A stretch of 23,966 nt of DNA from SIG454 sp045578465 (lineage in GTDB: Bacteria; Bacillota; Clostridia; Monoglobales; Monoglobaceae): positions 1 through 23,966 of the forward strand of contig JAZNKJ010000015.1 in the NCBI GenBank assembly GCA_045578465.1, in the 5' to 3' direction. A program made the position numbers and the translations under genes. Of this stretch, positions 7,750-13,984 are shown one piece after another (the stretch's first letter is position 1; each line of letters begins with the position of its first letter). Under the pieces are notes generated by a model. The model was not told the origin of the DNA. It saw nothing but the letters and a program-made list of their open reading frames with translations, and made no database searches.

Positions 7750-8442
7750 TTATTCGTGTCTTGGGTCGAGAAGCTTTGCAGCATCGTCAACTCTTCCGTA
7801 CTGTCCGCTGGCCTTTTCCATAGCCTCGTTAGCGTCCATACCTTTTGCGATCATTTCCATCATCTTGCCGAGGTGAACGAACTTGTAACCAATGATTTCA
7901 TTGTTTTCGTCAACAGCAATCTTTGTGATGTAACCTTCTGCAAGTTCAAGATATCTTGGACCCTTGTCAAGTGTTGCGTATGTAGTTCCAACCTGAGAGC
8001 GGAGACCTTTACCTAAGTCTTCAAGACCTGCGCCGATTGGAAGACCGTCTTCGGAGAAAGCAGTCTGTGTTCTACCATAAACAATCTGTAAGAAGAGCTC
8101 TCTCATAGCTGTATTAATAGCGTCACAAACAAGGTCTGTGTTAAGAGCTTCGAGTATTGTTTTTCCAACGAGGATTTCAGATGCCATAGCAGCAGAGTGT
8201 GTCATACCGCTACAACCAACTGTTTCAACAAGAGCTTCCTGAATAATACCCTCTTTAACATTTAAAGTGAGCTTACAGGTTCCCTGCTGAGGAGCACACC
8301 AACCAATACCGTGAGTAAGACCGGAAATGTCCTTAACTTCTTTTGCTTGTGTCCATTTTCCTTCTTGTGGAATTGGTGCAGGACCGTGGTTAGCACCTTT
8401 CGCGAGAGGACACATCATTTCAACTTCAGCTGAATATTTCAT
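7750..8442 (-). CDS. Divergent NifU/IscU-like Fe-S cluster assembly scaffold
   Basis: 230 residues, longer than classic IscU/SufU (about 130-150). The NifU N-terminal fold is recognisable in the run CKLTLNVKEGIIQEALVETVGCSGMTHSAAMASEILVGKT (56-94), which parallels the IscU sequence CGD...I.DA.F...GC..A.ASAS. Cys49, Cys56 and Cys77 are candidate cluster ligands. The Asp that normally follows the first cysteine is not in place (GTCKL instead of CGDxM), and the third IscU cysteine is not evident. The last 80 residues (from about 150) form an added domain ending AAKLLDPRHE. It is first gene of the operon with GGGtGRT and has a near-perfect promoter. A general housekeeping scaffold is less likely than a dedicated partner of GGGtGRT; no IscS, SufB or SufC gene is nearby. 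Confidence 0.82.
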   Translation of the reverse strand: MKYSAEVEMMCPLAKGANHGPAPIPQEGKWTQAKEVKDISGLTHGIGWCAPQQGTCKLTLNVKEGIIQEALVETVGCSGMTHSAAMASEILVGKTILEALNTDLVCDAINTAMRELFLQIVYGRTQTAFSEDGLPIGAGLEDLGKGLRSQVGTTYATLDKGPRYLELAEGYITKIAVDENNEIIGYKFVHLGKMMEMIAKGMDANEAMEKASGQYGRVDDAAKLLDPRHE

Positions 8443-8505
8443 AAATATTCGCCCCTTTCAACAATGTATTTTAATTTAATTATGTTACAATTTTAACCAA
8501 CAAAT

Positions 8506-8534
8506 ATAATACCATAAAAACCCCCTTTTGTCAA
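8506..8534 (-). promoter_or_regulatory. Promoter of the NifU-like/GGGtGRT operon
   Basis: On the minus strand, consensus -35 TTGACA (8534-8529), a 17-bp spacer and -10 TATTAT (8511-8506). The leader is about 57 nt and contains a good AAAGGGG ribosome site. No clear operator palindrome is seen. Confidence 0.85.
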
Positions 8535-8559
8535 CAAACTTTTCCCCTAAAATCAACGA

Positions 8560-8589
8560 AAAAAAGAGTGCAAAGAGGCACTCTTTTTT
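8560..8589 (-). terminator. Terminator of the PerR/acyltransferase operon
   Basis: Stem AAAAAGAGTGC/GCACTCTTTTT (8561-8571 with 8578-8588), 6-nt loop, with T runs in both directions. It begins 5 bp after the stop of the minus-strand acyltransferase gene. Confidence 0.9.
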
Positions 8590-8593
8590 ATAG

Positions 8594-9469
8594 TTATTTA
8601 TTGATTATTTTTTCTCCGTCAAAAACGATTATGCCGTGGCCACTGCCCAAAGGCTTGCCTGCCTTTATGCGATTTATGAATTTTCTTTGAAGTGAGGTGT
8701 CAGTTGGTAATTTATCAACTGGGGTGCTCTCGTCAAGTGTTGAGAAAATCCATCTGTAAATGGGGTAAGGAGTATTATCTTCCTGGTCTATAACATCAAA
8801 CAAGTCGTAAAAGGCTTGAAGATTTGAGCCCTCGCTGAAAATGTCGCCGGAATATGGCGGATAAAGCATCCAGGTGCTGCAAAAAAAAATCATATTTCCC
8901 TCGCATTTATAGAACTCATACGCTTTTTTAAATGAATCTATAACAAGCTCTCTTGTAAGTGGCCCTGCTGACGGAATATGAAGCTCGTAAATCCTGTCTC
9001 CTTTTTTAACGAAGTCTTTATAGGAATCACGCTTAAATTCCTTTGCGGCATATTCAAGACGGCCGATTCTGAAAATGTATGGGTCAAAAATGCCTTTATA
9101 CCATCCGGGGACATCAACCCCATAAACACCATAAAGCTTTTTACATTCAATAGCCTTAACGGAAATGTCTTCCAAAGAAGCATAGCAAATTTTTTCGTCT
9201 ATCCCCAGCTTTGCATATTTATCAGGAAGCCCCTTTGCACATTCAATGTAGAAGGCAAGATAAGCGGAATAGATATGCTCATCAAGTTCCTTTGCGAGCC
9301 ACTTAATATAAGCCTCTGTTTCGAATGCAAAAGGGTCAGAAAGGTATTCTTTGGCTGAACTTTCAAAGACCTCTTTAAGTTCTTCATTTTTGTTTATTTT
9401 ATCAAAAATTTTGAAAATAGTGTCCCAAGCCTCAGTGGGCATTGAGATTTTTTTAAGTAAGTTTTCCAT
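8594..9469 (-). CDS. GNAT-like acyltransferase domain protein (two-domain NAT_N/GNAT_C type)
   Basis: 291 residues, soluble. I recognise the pattern of the uncharacterised acyltransferase family common in gut Clostridia: a helical N-terminal half (to about 150), then HIPSAGPLTRELV (164-176), IFFCSTWMLYPPYSGDIFSEGSNLQAFYDLF (194-224) and LPTDTSLQRKFINRIKAGKPLGSGHGI (254-280). The last block is where GNAT folds bind acyl-CoA. The donor and acceptor are unknown. The gene lies 26 bp after the ferritin stop with an AAGGAAG site and no terminator or obvious promoter between them. It is therefore probably the last gene of the PerR operon and ends at the shared terminator. Family assignment is from memory of conserved motifs and is moderately sure. 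Confidence 0.68.
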   Translation of the reverse strand: MENLLKKISMPTEAWDTIFKIFDKINKNEELKEVFESSAKEYLSDPFAFETEAYIKWLAKELDEHIYSAYLAFYIECAKGLPDKYAKLGIDEKICYASLEDISVKAIECKKLYGVYGVDVPGWYKGIFDPYIFRIGRLEYAAKEFKRDSYKDFVKKGDRIYELHIPSAGPLTRELVIDSFKKAYEFYKCEGNMIFFCSTWMLYPPYSGDIFSEGSNLQAFYDLFDVIDQEDNTPYPIYRWIFSTLDESTPVDKLPTDTSLQRKFINRIKAGKPLGSGHGIIVFDGEKIINK

Positions 9470-9495
9470 AGTTAATCTTCCTTATTGGTATAATT

Positions 9496-10005
9496 TTAAA
9501 GAACGAGAGAAGGGGTAGAATAAATTCTTGCAGCATATTCTGCATCAAGAGAGTAGAGCCCTTTTGAGTCGCCTCCGAAAAGCTCCATTTTCTTAATCAT
9601 ATCATCGGCGTTTTTCTCTTCTTCAAGCTGTTCTTTAACGAACCAGTCAAGGAACTGCATAGTTCTGAAATCCTTAACATCGTATGCGGCACCATAGATA
9701 TCATTTATAAGGCTTGTTACATATTTTTCGTGTTCAAGTCCTGCTTTAAGCGGGTCCATAAGAGTTTTTAGTTCTTTATCAGGCTTATCAATTGCCCCAA
9801 GCTCAACTTTTTCTCCGCCCATCTGCAAAAATTTCATAAAGAGCATGGCGTGGTCGCGCTCTTCCTGAGCCTGAATCATATACCAGTTGGCAAAGCCGTC
9901 TAAACCCTGCGCTTCGTAGAAAATTGAAAAGTCAAGATAAAGATATGCCGAATAAAGCTCTTTTGTTATTTGTTCATTAAGCATTTTTGAAACCTTTGAA
10001 TCCAT
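9496..10005 (-). CDS. Ferritin (FtnA-type, ferroxidase active)
   Basis: 169 residues forming the 24-subunit iron-storage cage; oxidises Fe(II) and stores ferric mineral. All ferroxidase ligands of bacterial ferritin can be placed: Glu16, Glu49, His52 (QEERDHA), Glu93 and Gln126 (KEQLEEE), with a Glu-rich third site after it. No haem-binding Met typical of bacterioferritin stands out. The ATG at 10005 has an AGAGGTAG site; the frame stays open to 10044, but that extension (MFSAACLKKEV) reads through the upstream hairpin and is rejected. It is third gene of the perR operon, preceded by a hairpin that could reduce its expression relative to rubrerythrin. The role is to remove free iron during peroxide stress. 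Confidence 0.95.
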   Translation of the reverse strand: MDSKVSKMLNEQITKELYSAYLYLDFSIFYEAQGLDGFANWYMIQAQEERDHAMLFMKFLQMGGEKVELGAIDKPDKELKTLMDPLKAGLEHEKYVTSLINDIYGAAYDVKDFRTMQFLDWFVKEQLEEEKNADDMIKKMELFGGDSKGLYSLDAEYAARIYSTPSLVL

Positions 10006-10026
10006 ATAATCTACCTCTTTCTTTAA

Positions 10027-10054
10027 ACAGGCAGCCGAAAACACGGCTGCCTGT
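10027..10054 (-). terminator. Intra-operon hairpin between rubrerythrin and ferritin
   Basis: A perfect 11-bp stem (10027-10037 with 10044-10054), GC-rich, 6-nt loop. On the minus strand it is followed by only three T and then AAAG, so it is a weak terminator at best. It more likely acts as a partial attenuator or an RNA-processing and stability element. Confidence 0.65.
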
Positions 10055-10063
10055 AATGATTTA

Positions 10064-10651
10064 TTAACCGAAGTATCTCTTTAAAAGTCCTTCTAAACCT
10101 CTGCCATGACGAGCTTCGTCGCGAGCCATTTCGTGAACTGTGTCGTGGATTGCGTCAAGACCGTTTTTCTTAGCGCAGGAAGCAAGGTCAAACTTACCCT
10201 GTGTTGCACCGTATTCACAGTCAACTCTCCATCTTAAATTATCCTTTGTTGTAGCTTTCATATTTGGCTCTAAATCTTCGCCGAGGAGTTCAGCAAACTT
10301 TGCAGCGTGTTCAGCTTCTTCATAAGCTGCCTTTTCCCAGTAAAGACCAACCTCAGGATAACCCTCTCTGTGAGCTATGCGAGCCATACAGAGATACATT
10401 CCAACTTCTGCACATTCGCCGTTGAAGTTAGCAACAAGCTGTTCAAAGATATATTTCTTGTCTTCTTCAGAAATGTCGGGATTGTTTTTAACTGTTTTTG
10501 CGTATACGCCGTATTCGTGCTCAGCAGCAAGAGCAGCGCCCTCTTCCATAACCTTAAACTTATCAGATGGCACCTTGCAAACTGGGCACTTTTCAGGAGC
10601 AGATTCTCCCTCGTGAACATAACCGCAAACCTGACATACAAATTTTTTCAT
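10064..10651 (-). CDS. Reverse rubrerythrin (rubredoxin domain first; NADH-linked peroxide reductase)
   Basis: 195 residues. Unlike classic rubrerythrin, the rubredoxin domain is at the N terminus: Cys6 and Cys9 (CQVC) with Cys22 and Cys25 (CPVC) bind one iron. Residues about 40-195 are the four-helix diiron domain with Glu79 (NGECAEVGMY), EEAEH at 111-115 and DEARH at 168-172. Such proteins reduce H2O2 to water in clostridia with electrons from NADH via a rubredoxin reductase; the partner reductase is not in the window. The ATG at 10651 has a strong GGAGGAA site; the in-frame TTG at 10666 overlaps that site. It is 24 bp downstream of perR and is the main detoxifying product of this regulon. 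Confidence 0.94.
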   Translation of the reverse strand: MKKFVCQVCGYVHEGESAPEKCPVCKVPSDKFKVMEEGAALAAEHEYGVYAKTVKNNPDISEEDKKYIFEQLVANFNGECAEVGMYLCMARIAHREGYPEVGLYWEKAAYEEAEHAAKFAELLGEDLEPNMKATTKDNLRWRVDCEYGATQGKFDLASCAKKNGLDAIHDTVHEMARDEARHGRGLEGLLKRYFG

Positions 10652-10675
10652 AATAAATTCCTCCAATATATAAAT

Positions 10676-11062
10676 TTAAATTTTTTCAATACATTCTCCG
10701 CACTCGCCGAAGAATACGAGAGTGTGGCTTTTTATTTTTCCGCCAAAATGTTCGTTGGCAAAAGCGTTAAGGGATTCTTTGTGTTCATAAATATCAGTAA
10801 CTTTATGACACTTGGTGCAAACAATGTGGTAGTGGGAAGAAGTGTCGCCGTCAAAATGCTCCGCCCCTGTTCCCAAATCAAGCTTTAATATTTGCCCCAT
10901 ATCGCTGAGCTTTGCCAAGTTGCGGTAGACCGTTCCAAGACTGATGTTTGGAATATCCTCACGCACCTTCTCGTAAACATAACTTGCAGTGGGATGACAC
11001 TTGGTGTTTTTTAAGACATCAAGTATCTTTTCTCTTTGGTAACTTCGCTTTGTTACTTGCAT
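10676..11062 (-). CDS. perR: Peroxide-sensing Fur family repressor, PerR type
   Basis: 128 residues: winged-helix DNA-binding domain (to about 75) and metal-binding dimer domain. The structural zinc site is Cys82, Cys85 (CTKC) and Cys121, Cys124 (CGEC). The regulatory metal ligands of Bacillus PerR align as His23 (HPTASYVY), Asp71 (HFDGD), His77 and His79 (HYH) and Asp90. Asp at 71 and 90, rather than Glu, favours PerR over Fur. Oxidation of a ligand histidine by H2O2 would release the DNA. The regulator is shorter at the N terminus than the Bacillus protein (145 residues). It heads an operon with reverse rubrerythrin and ferritin, and a perfect Per box lies in its own promoter, so autoregulation is expected. 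Confidence 0.92.
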   Translation of the reverse strand: MQVTKRSYQREKILDVLKNTKCHPTASYVYEKVREDIPNISLGTVYRNLAKLSDMGQILKLDLGTGAEHFDGDTSSHYHIVCTKCHKVTDIYEHKESLNAFANEHFGGKIKSHTLVFFGECGECIEKI

Positions 11063-11084
11063 ATAATCACTCCTTAAAAGAAAC

Positions 11085-11099
11085 TAGTAATGATTACTA
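11085..11099 (-). promoter_or_regulatory. PerR/Fur-type operator (perfect 7-1-7 palindrome)
   Basis: TAGTAATGATTACTA is a perfect 7-1-7 inverted repeat. It matches the known Per box (TTATAATNATTATAA) at five of seven positions in each half. It sits between the -10 and the perR ATG, covering the expected transcription start, so bound repressor would block initiation. Confidence 0.88.
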
Positions 11100-11104
11100 T
11101 TATC

Positions 11105-11133
11105 AGTTTAGCATAAGGCTTAAAAAATGTCAA
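11105..11133 (-). promoter_or_regulatory. Promoter of the perR operon
   Basis: On the minus strand, -35 TTGACA (11133-11128), 17-bp spacer, -10 TAAACT (11110-11105). The Per box begins 5 bp downstream of the -10. The divergent tRNA-Pro promoter is 33 bp away. Confidence 0.82.
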
Positions 11134-11166
11134 TAGTTTTTTAAAAAAATTTTTATTTTTTAGGGG

Positions 11167-11195
11167 TTGACAAATGTAGAAAAAGAGTGTATAAT
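11167..11195 (+). promoter_or_regulatory. Promoter of tRNA-Pro
   Basis: Full consensus: TTGACA (11167-11172), 17-bp spacer, TATAAT (11190-11195). Transcription should start some 7 nt downstream, just before the tRNA. Confidence 0.92.
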
Positions 11196-11209
11196 GGACA
11201 AGTTGGTAG

Positions 11210-11286
11210 CGAGGTTTAGCGCAGTTTGGTAGCGCACCTGGTTTGGGACCAGGGGGCCACAGGTTCGAATCCTGTAACCTCGACCA
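11210..11286 (+). tRNA. tRNA-Pro (anticodon TGG)
   Basis: Complete 77-nt cloverleaf. Acceptor CGAGGTT/AACCTCG, D stem GCGC/GCGC, anticodon stem CCTGG/CCAGG around TTTGGGA (anticodon TGG, reads CCA and probably other CCN codons), T arm ACAGG TTCGAAT CCTGT, discriminator A and a genome-encoded CCA end. It is a single-gene unit with a perfect promoter and a terminator starting 1 nt after CCA. Confidence 0.97.
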
Positions 11287-11287
11287 G

Positions 11288-11318
11288 AAATCCTCATTCT
11301 TACGAATGAGGATTTTTT
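11288..11318 (+). terminator. Terminator of tRNA-Pro
   Basis: A perfect 12-bp stem (11288-11299 with 11304-11315), TTAC loop, then a T run. Confidence 0.93.
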
Positions 11319-11356
11319 ATTTATTATCTATTCACTTTTCCTTAATTTCGTATAAA

Positions 11357-11386
11357 TAAAAAGGGTGGAATTTCCACCCTTTTTTT
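11357..11386 (-). terminator. Terminator of the RNase J gene
   Basis: Stem AAAAAGGGTGG/CCACCCTTTTT (11358-11368 with 11374-11384), loop AATTT. It abuts the RNase J stop codon and is followed on the minus strand by a T-rich stretch. Confidence 0.88.
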
Positions 11387-13049
11387 AAATATCCATAATT
11401 ACCGGGAGAATCATAGGCTTTCTCTTGGTTTTTGAGAAGATATAGCCTCCCACAGCGTTTTTAAGAACGGTTTTTATTGTTGACCAGTCGGAAATGTTTT
11501 TATCCATACACTCGTCAAGGGCGTCAATTGCCGCATAGCGCATTTCTTCCATAAGGTCTTCGGATTCTCTCACATAGACAAAGCCTCTTGAAATAATATC
11601 GGGGCCTGCAACAACAGAGCCTGATGCTTTATCCATTGTAAGAACTATAACGATAAGGCCGTCCTGAGCCAGATGTTTTCTGTCCCTTAAAACGATGTTT
11701 CCAACATCGCCAACACCAAGGCCGTCAACCAAAATCTTGCCTGACGGAACGGTGTCAACAATTTTTGCGCTTGACGCTGTAAGCTCAAGCATTTTGCCGT
11801 TGTCCATCATAATAATATTCTTACTTGGAATTCCCATCTGCTTTGCAATATCACGGTGGGCGCATAAATGCTTATATTCCCCGTGAACAGGGATAAAGAA
11901 CTTTGGCTTTGCAAGAGCGAGGATGATTTTAAGCTCCTCCTGACAGGCGTGGCCTGAAACATGGACATCTGCAAGAGCCTCATAAACCACTTCTGCGCCG
12001 TGTTTTAAAAGTTCGTTTATAACATTTGAAATTGCCTTTTCGTTTCCAGGGATAGGACTTGCAGAAATTATAACCAAGTCCCCAGCCTCAATGTTGGCTT
12101 TCTTATGACCTGAAAATGCCATACGGGAAAGGGCCGCCATTGGCTCTCCCTGACTGCCTGTTGTTATGATAACAAGCTGGTCCTTTGGATAGCGGTTAAT
12201 CTCATCCAGAGAAATCAAGGTGTTTTTCGGGATTTTCATATAGCCAAGCTCGATAGCTGCTGAGAGAACATTTTCCATGCTCCGTCCCGAAACGGCAACC
12301 TTTCGTTTATATTTAACAGCTGCGTCAATAACCTGCTGAACCCTGTGAATATTTGATGCAAAGGTTGCAACGAATATTCGTTTGTCGCAGTTTTCAAAGA
12401 TATTATCAAAGGTCTTCCCCACTGTTCGCTCGCTCATTGTATAGCCTGGGCGCTCAGCATTAGTGCTGTCTGACATAAGGGCAAGAATACCCTCGTTGCC
12501 GAGCTGACCGATTCTTGCAAGGTCAATCATTGAGCCGTCGATTGGTGTCGGGTCAATTTTAAAGTCTCCTGTGTGGAGAATAACTCCTGCGGGAGTGTGA
12601 AGAGCAACGGCAACAGCATCTGCGATACTGTGGTTACTTCTTATATATTCAACCTTAAACTCCCCAAGCTTGAAAGTTTCGCCCGGGTTAACGACAACAG
12701 TTTTGGTTGAGTTGACAATTCCGTGTTCCTCTAACTTATATTTCAAGATGCCCAAAGTAAGCTTTGTTCCGTAAACAGGAACATTGAACTCTTTAAGGAA
12801 ATAAGGAATTGCCCCGATGTGGTCCTCGTGACCGTGGGTTAAGACGATACCCTTAATACGATTTTTATGCTTGATAAGGTAAGTCCAGTCGGGGATAACC
12901 ATATCAACACCAAGCATATCATCGTCAGGAAAGGCAAGACCGCAGTCGAGTATAATTATGTCGCTCCCATACTCGAAAACGGTGAGATTTTTGCCAATCT
13001 CTAAGATACCGCCAAGGGGTGTTATTTTAATTTTTTTAGATTTTTGCAC
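11385..13049 (-). CDS. rnj: Ribonuclease J (5'-3' exo- and endoribonuclease)
   Basis: 554 residues, the usual RNase J length. It degrades and processes mRNA and rRNA in the cytoplasm and in Bacillota takes much of the role of RNase E. The metallo-beta-lactamase core shows the zinc motif HGHEDH at 72-77, with SNHSIADA and TGDFKIDPTPIDG further along. The beta-CASP part contains STNAERPGYTMSE, SGRSM and PVHGEYKHL. The C-terminal dimerisation domain closes the protein. The start is GTG at 13049 with GGAGGT 6 nt upstream. The gene is monocistronic with its own promoter, a leader of about 110 nt and a terminator. Many Bacillota carry two paralogues (J1, J2); only one is here, so the plain symbol is used. 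Confidence 0.95.
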   Translation of the reverse strand: MQKSKKIKITPLGGILEIGKNLTVFEYGSDIIILDCGLAFPDDDMLGVDMVIPDWTYLIKHKNRIKGIVLTHGHEDHIGAIPYFLKEFNVPVYGTKLTLGILKYKLEEHGIVNSTKTVVVNPGETFKLGEFKVEYIRSNHSIADAVAVALHTPAGVILHTGDFKIDPTPIDGSMIDLARIGQLGNEGILALMSDSTNAERPGYTMSERTVGKTFDNIFENCDKRIFVATFASNIHRVQQVIDAAVKYKRKVAVSGRSMENVLSAAIELGYMKIPKNTLISLDEINRYPKDQLVIITTGSQGEPMAALSRMAFSGHKKANIEAGDLVIISASPIPGNEKAISNVINELLKHGAEVVYEALADVHVSGHACQEELKIILALAKPKFFIPVHGEYKHLCAHRDIAKQMGIPSKNIIMMDNGKMLELTASSAKIVDTVPSGKILVDGLGVGDVGNIVLRDRKHLAQDGLIVIVLTMDKASGSVVAGPDIISRGFVYVRESEDLMEEMRYAAIDALDECMDKNISDWSTIKTVLKNAVGGYIFSKTKRKPMILPVIMDI

Positions 13050-13167
13050 AATTTACCTCCATTTATAAAATTTTCGTGCAATAAAACACCAAAAAAGAAC
13101 CAAAACCTTAAAAAAGGCAGAGGTTGTGGCGCTTTATTAAATTAACCGCTCAATATAAACTACGGTC

Positions 13168-13196
13168 ATTATACCACGAATTTATCGTTTTTTCAA
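13168..13196 (-). promoter_or_regulatory. Promoter of the RNase J gene
   Basis: On the minus strand, TTGAAA (13196-13191), 17-bp spacer, TATAAT (13173-13168). The start near 13161 gives a leader of about 110 nt. Part of that leader (around 13090-13130) can form a weak two-step hairpin, CCTT/AAGG inside AACC/GGTT. Confidence 0.82.
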
Positions 13197-13281
13197 TAGG
13201 TTTAGCAGATTTTTTTGTTTTCCTCTTTATTTTTGGGGATTAGTATGATAAAATTATACTATACAGTTTGGAGGAAGAAAT

Positions 13282-13953
13282 ATGGTTAATATCGGAAACG
13301 ATTGGGACGAAATTTTAAAAGATGAGTTCGGGAAGGAATATTATCTTAATATAAGAAACTTTTTAAAAAGTGAATACCGTACTCATATAATATACCCTGA
13401 TATGTTTGATATATTTAACGCTTTAAAGTATACACCATATCATAATGCGAAAGTTGTCATAATCGGGCAGGACCCGTATCACGGGGAAGGTCAGGCTCAC
13501 GGACTATGTTTTTCCGTTCAGGATGGAGTTAAACCACCCCCATCCCTTGTTAATATTTATAAGGAAATCAATGCAGATTTAGGAATTCCAATTCCTAAAA
13601 GCGGAAACCTTACCAAATGGGCAAAAGAGGGAGTTTTGCTCCTTAACAATGTTTTAACCGTCCGTGCAGGAAGCCCCAACAGCCACAAAGGAAAAGGCTG
13701 GGAAGAATTTACAGACTGTATAATAAGGAATTTAAACGACAGAGAAGAGCCACTGGTCTTTATGCTATGGGGAGGCAACGCAAGAGAGAAGAAGAAGCTT
13801 ATCACAAATAAAAGCCATCTTATTTTGGAAAGCGTTCATCCAAGTCCTCTTTCTGCTTATAATGGCTTCTTCGGTTGCAAACATTTTTCCAAAGCCAATG
13901 AGTTTTTAATTTCAAAAGGAATTACCCCAATAGATTGGGATTTAACAAAATAA
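13282..13953 (+). CDS. ung: Uracil-DNA glycosylase, family 1
   Basis: 223 residues; excises uracil from DNA to start base-excision repair. The water-activating loop GQDPYHGEGQAHGLCFSV starts at 62, with Asp64 catalytic. The Pro-rich loop KPPPSLVNIYKE (84-95) and the leucine intercalation loop HPSPLSA (186-192, His186 catalytic) are intact. The ATG at 13282 has a TTTGGAGGAAG site. The upstream 80 bp are A/T-rich and I see no convincing promoter pair, although a TATACT stands close to the gene. It ends in a hairpin shared with the convergent ABC gene. Confidence 0.96.
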   Translation: MVNIGNDWDEILKDEFGKEYYLNIRNFLKSEYRTHIIYPDMFDIFNALKYTPYHNAKVVIIGQDPYHGEGQAHGLCFSVQDGVKPPPSLVNIYKEINADLGIPIPKSGNLTKWAKEGVLLLNNVLTVRAGSPNSHKGKGWEEFTDCIIRNLNDREEPLVFMLWGGNAREKKKLITNKSHLILESVHPSPLSAYNGFFGCKHFSKANEFLISKGITPIDWDLTK

Positions 13954-13984
13954 TAGAGAGATGCATTTGCATCTCTCTATTTTA
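13953..13984. terminator. Bidirectional terminator between ung and the ABC transporter gene
   Basis: A perfect 12-bp stem (13953-13964 with 13969-13980), ATTT loop, T-rich after it on the plus strand. It overlaps the last base of ung and contains the TAG stop of the minus-strand gene. Confidence 0.85.

Noticed and set aside
10307..10888. 193-codon plus-strand frame across rubrerythrin and perR
   Set aside because: It is antisense to two well-identified genes and crosses their boundary.
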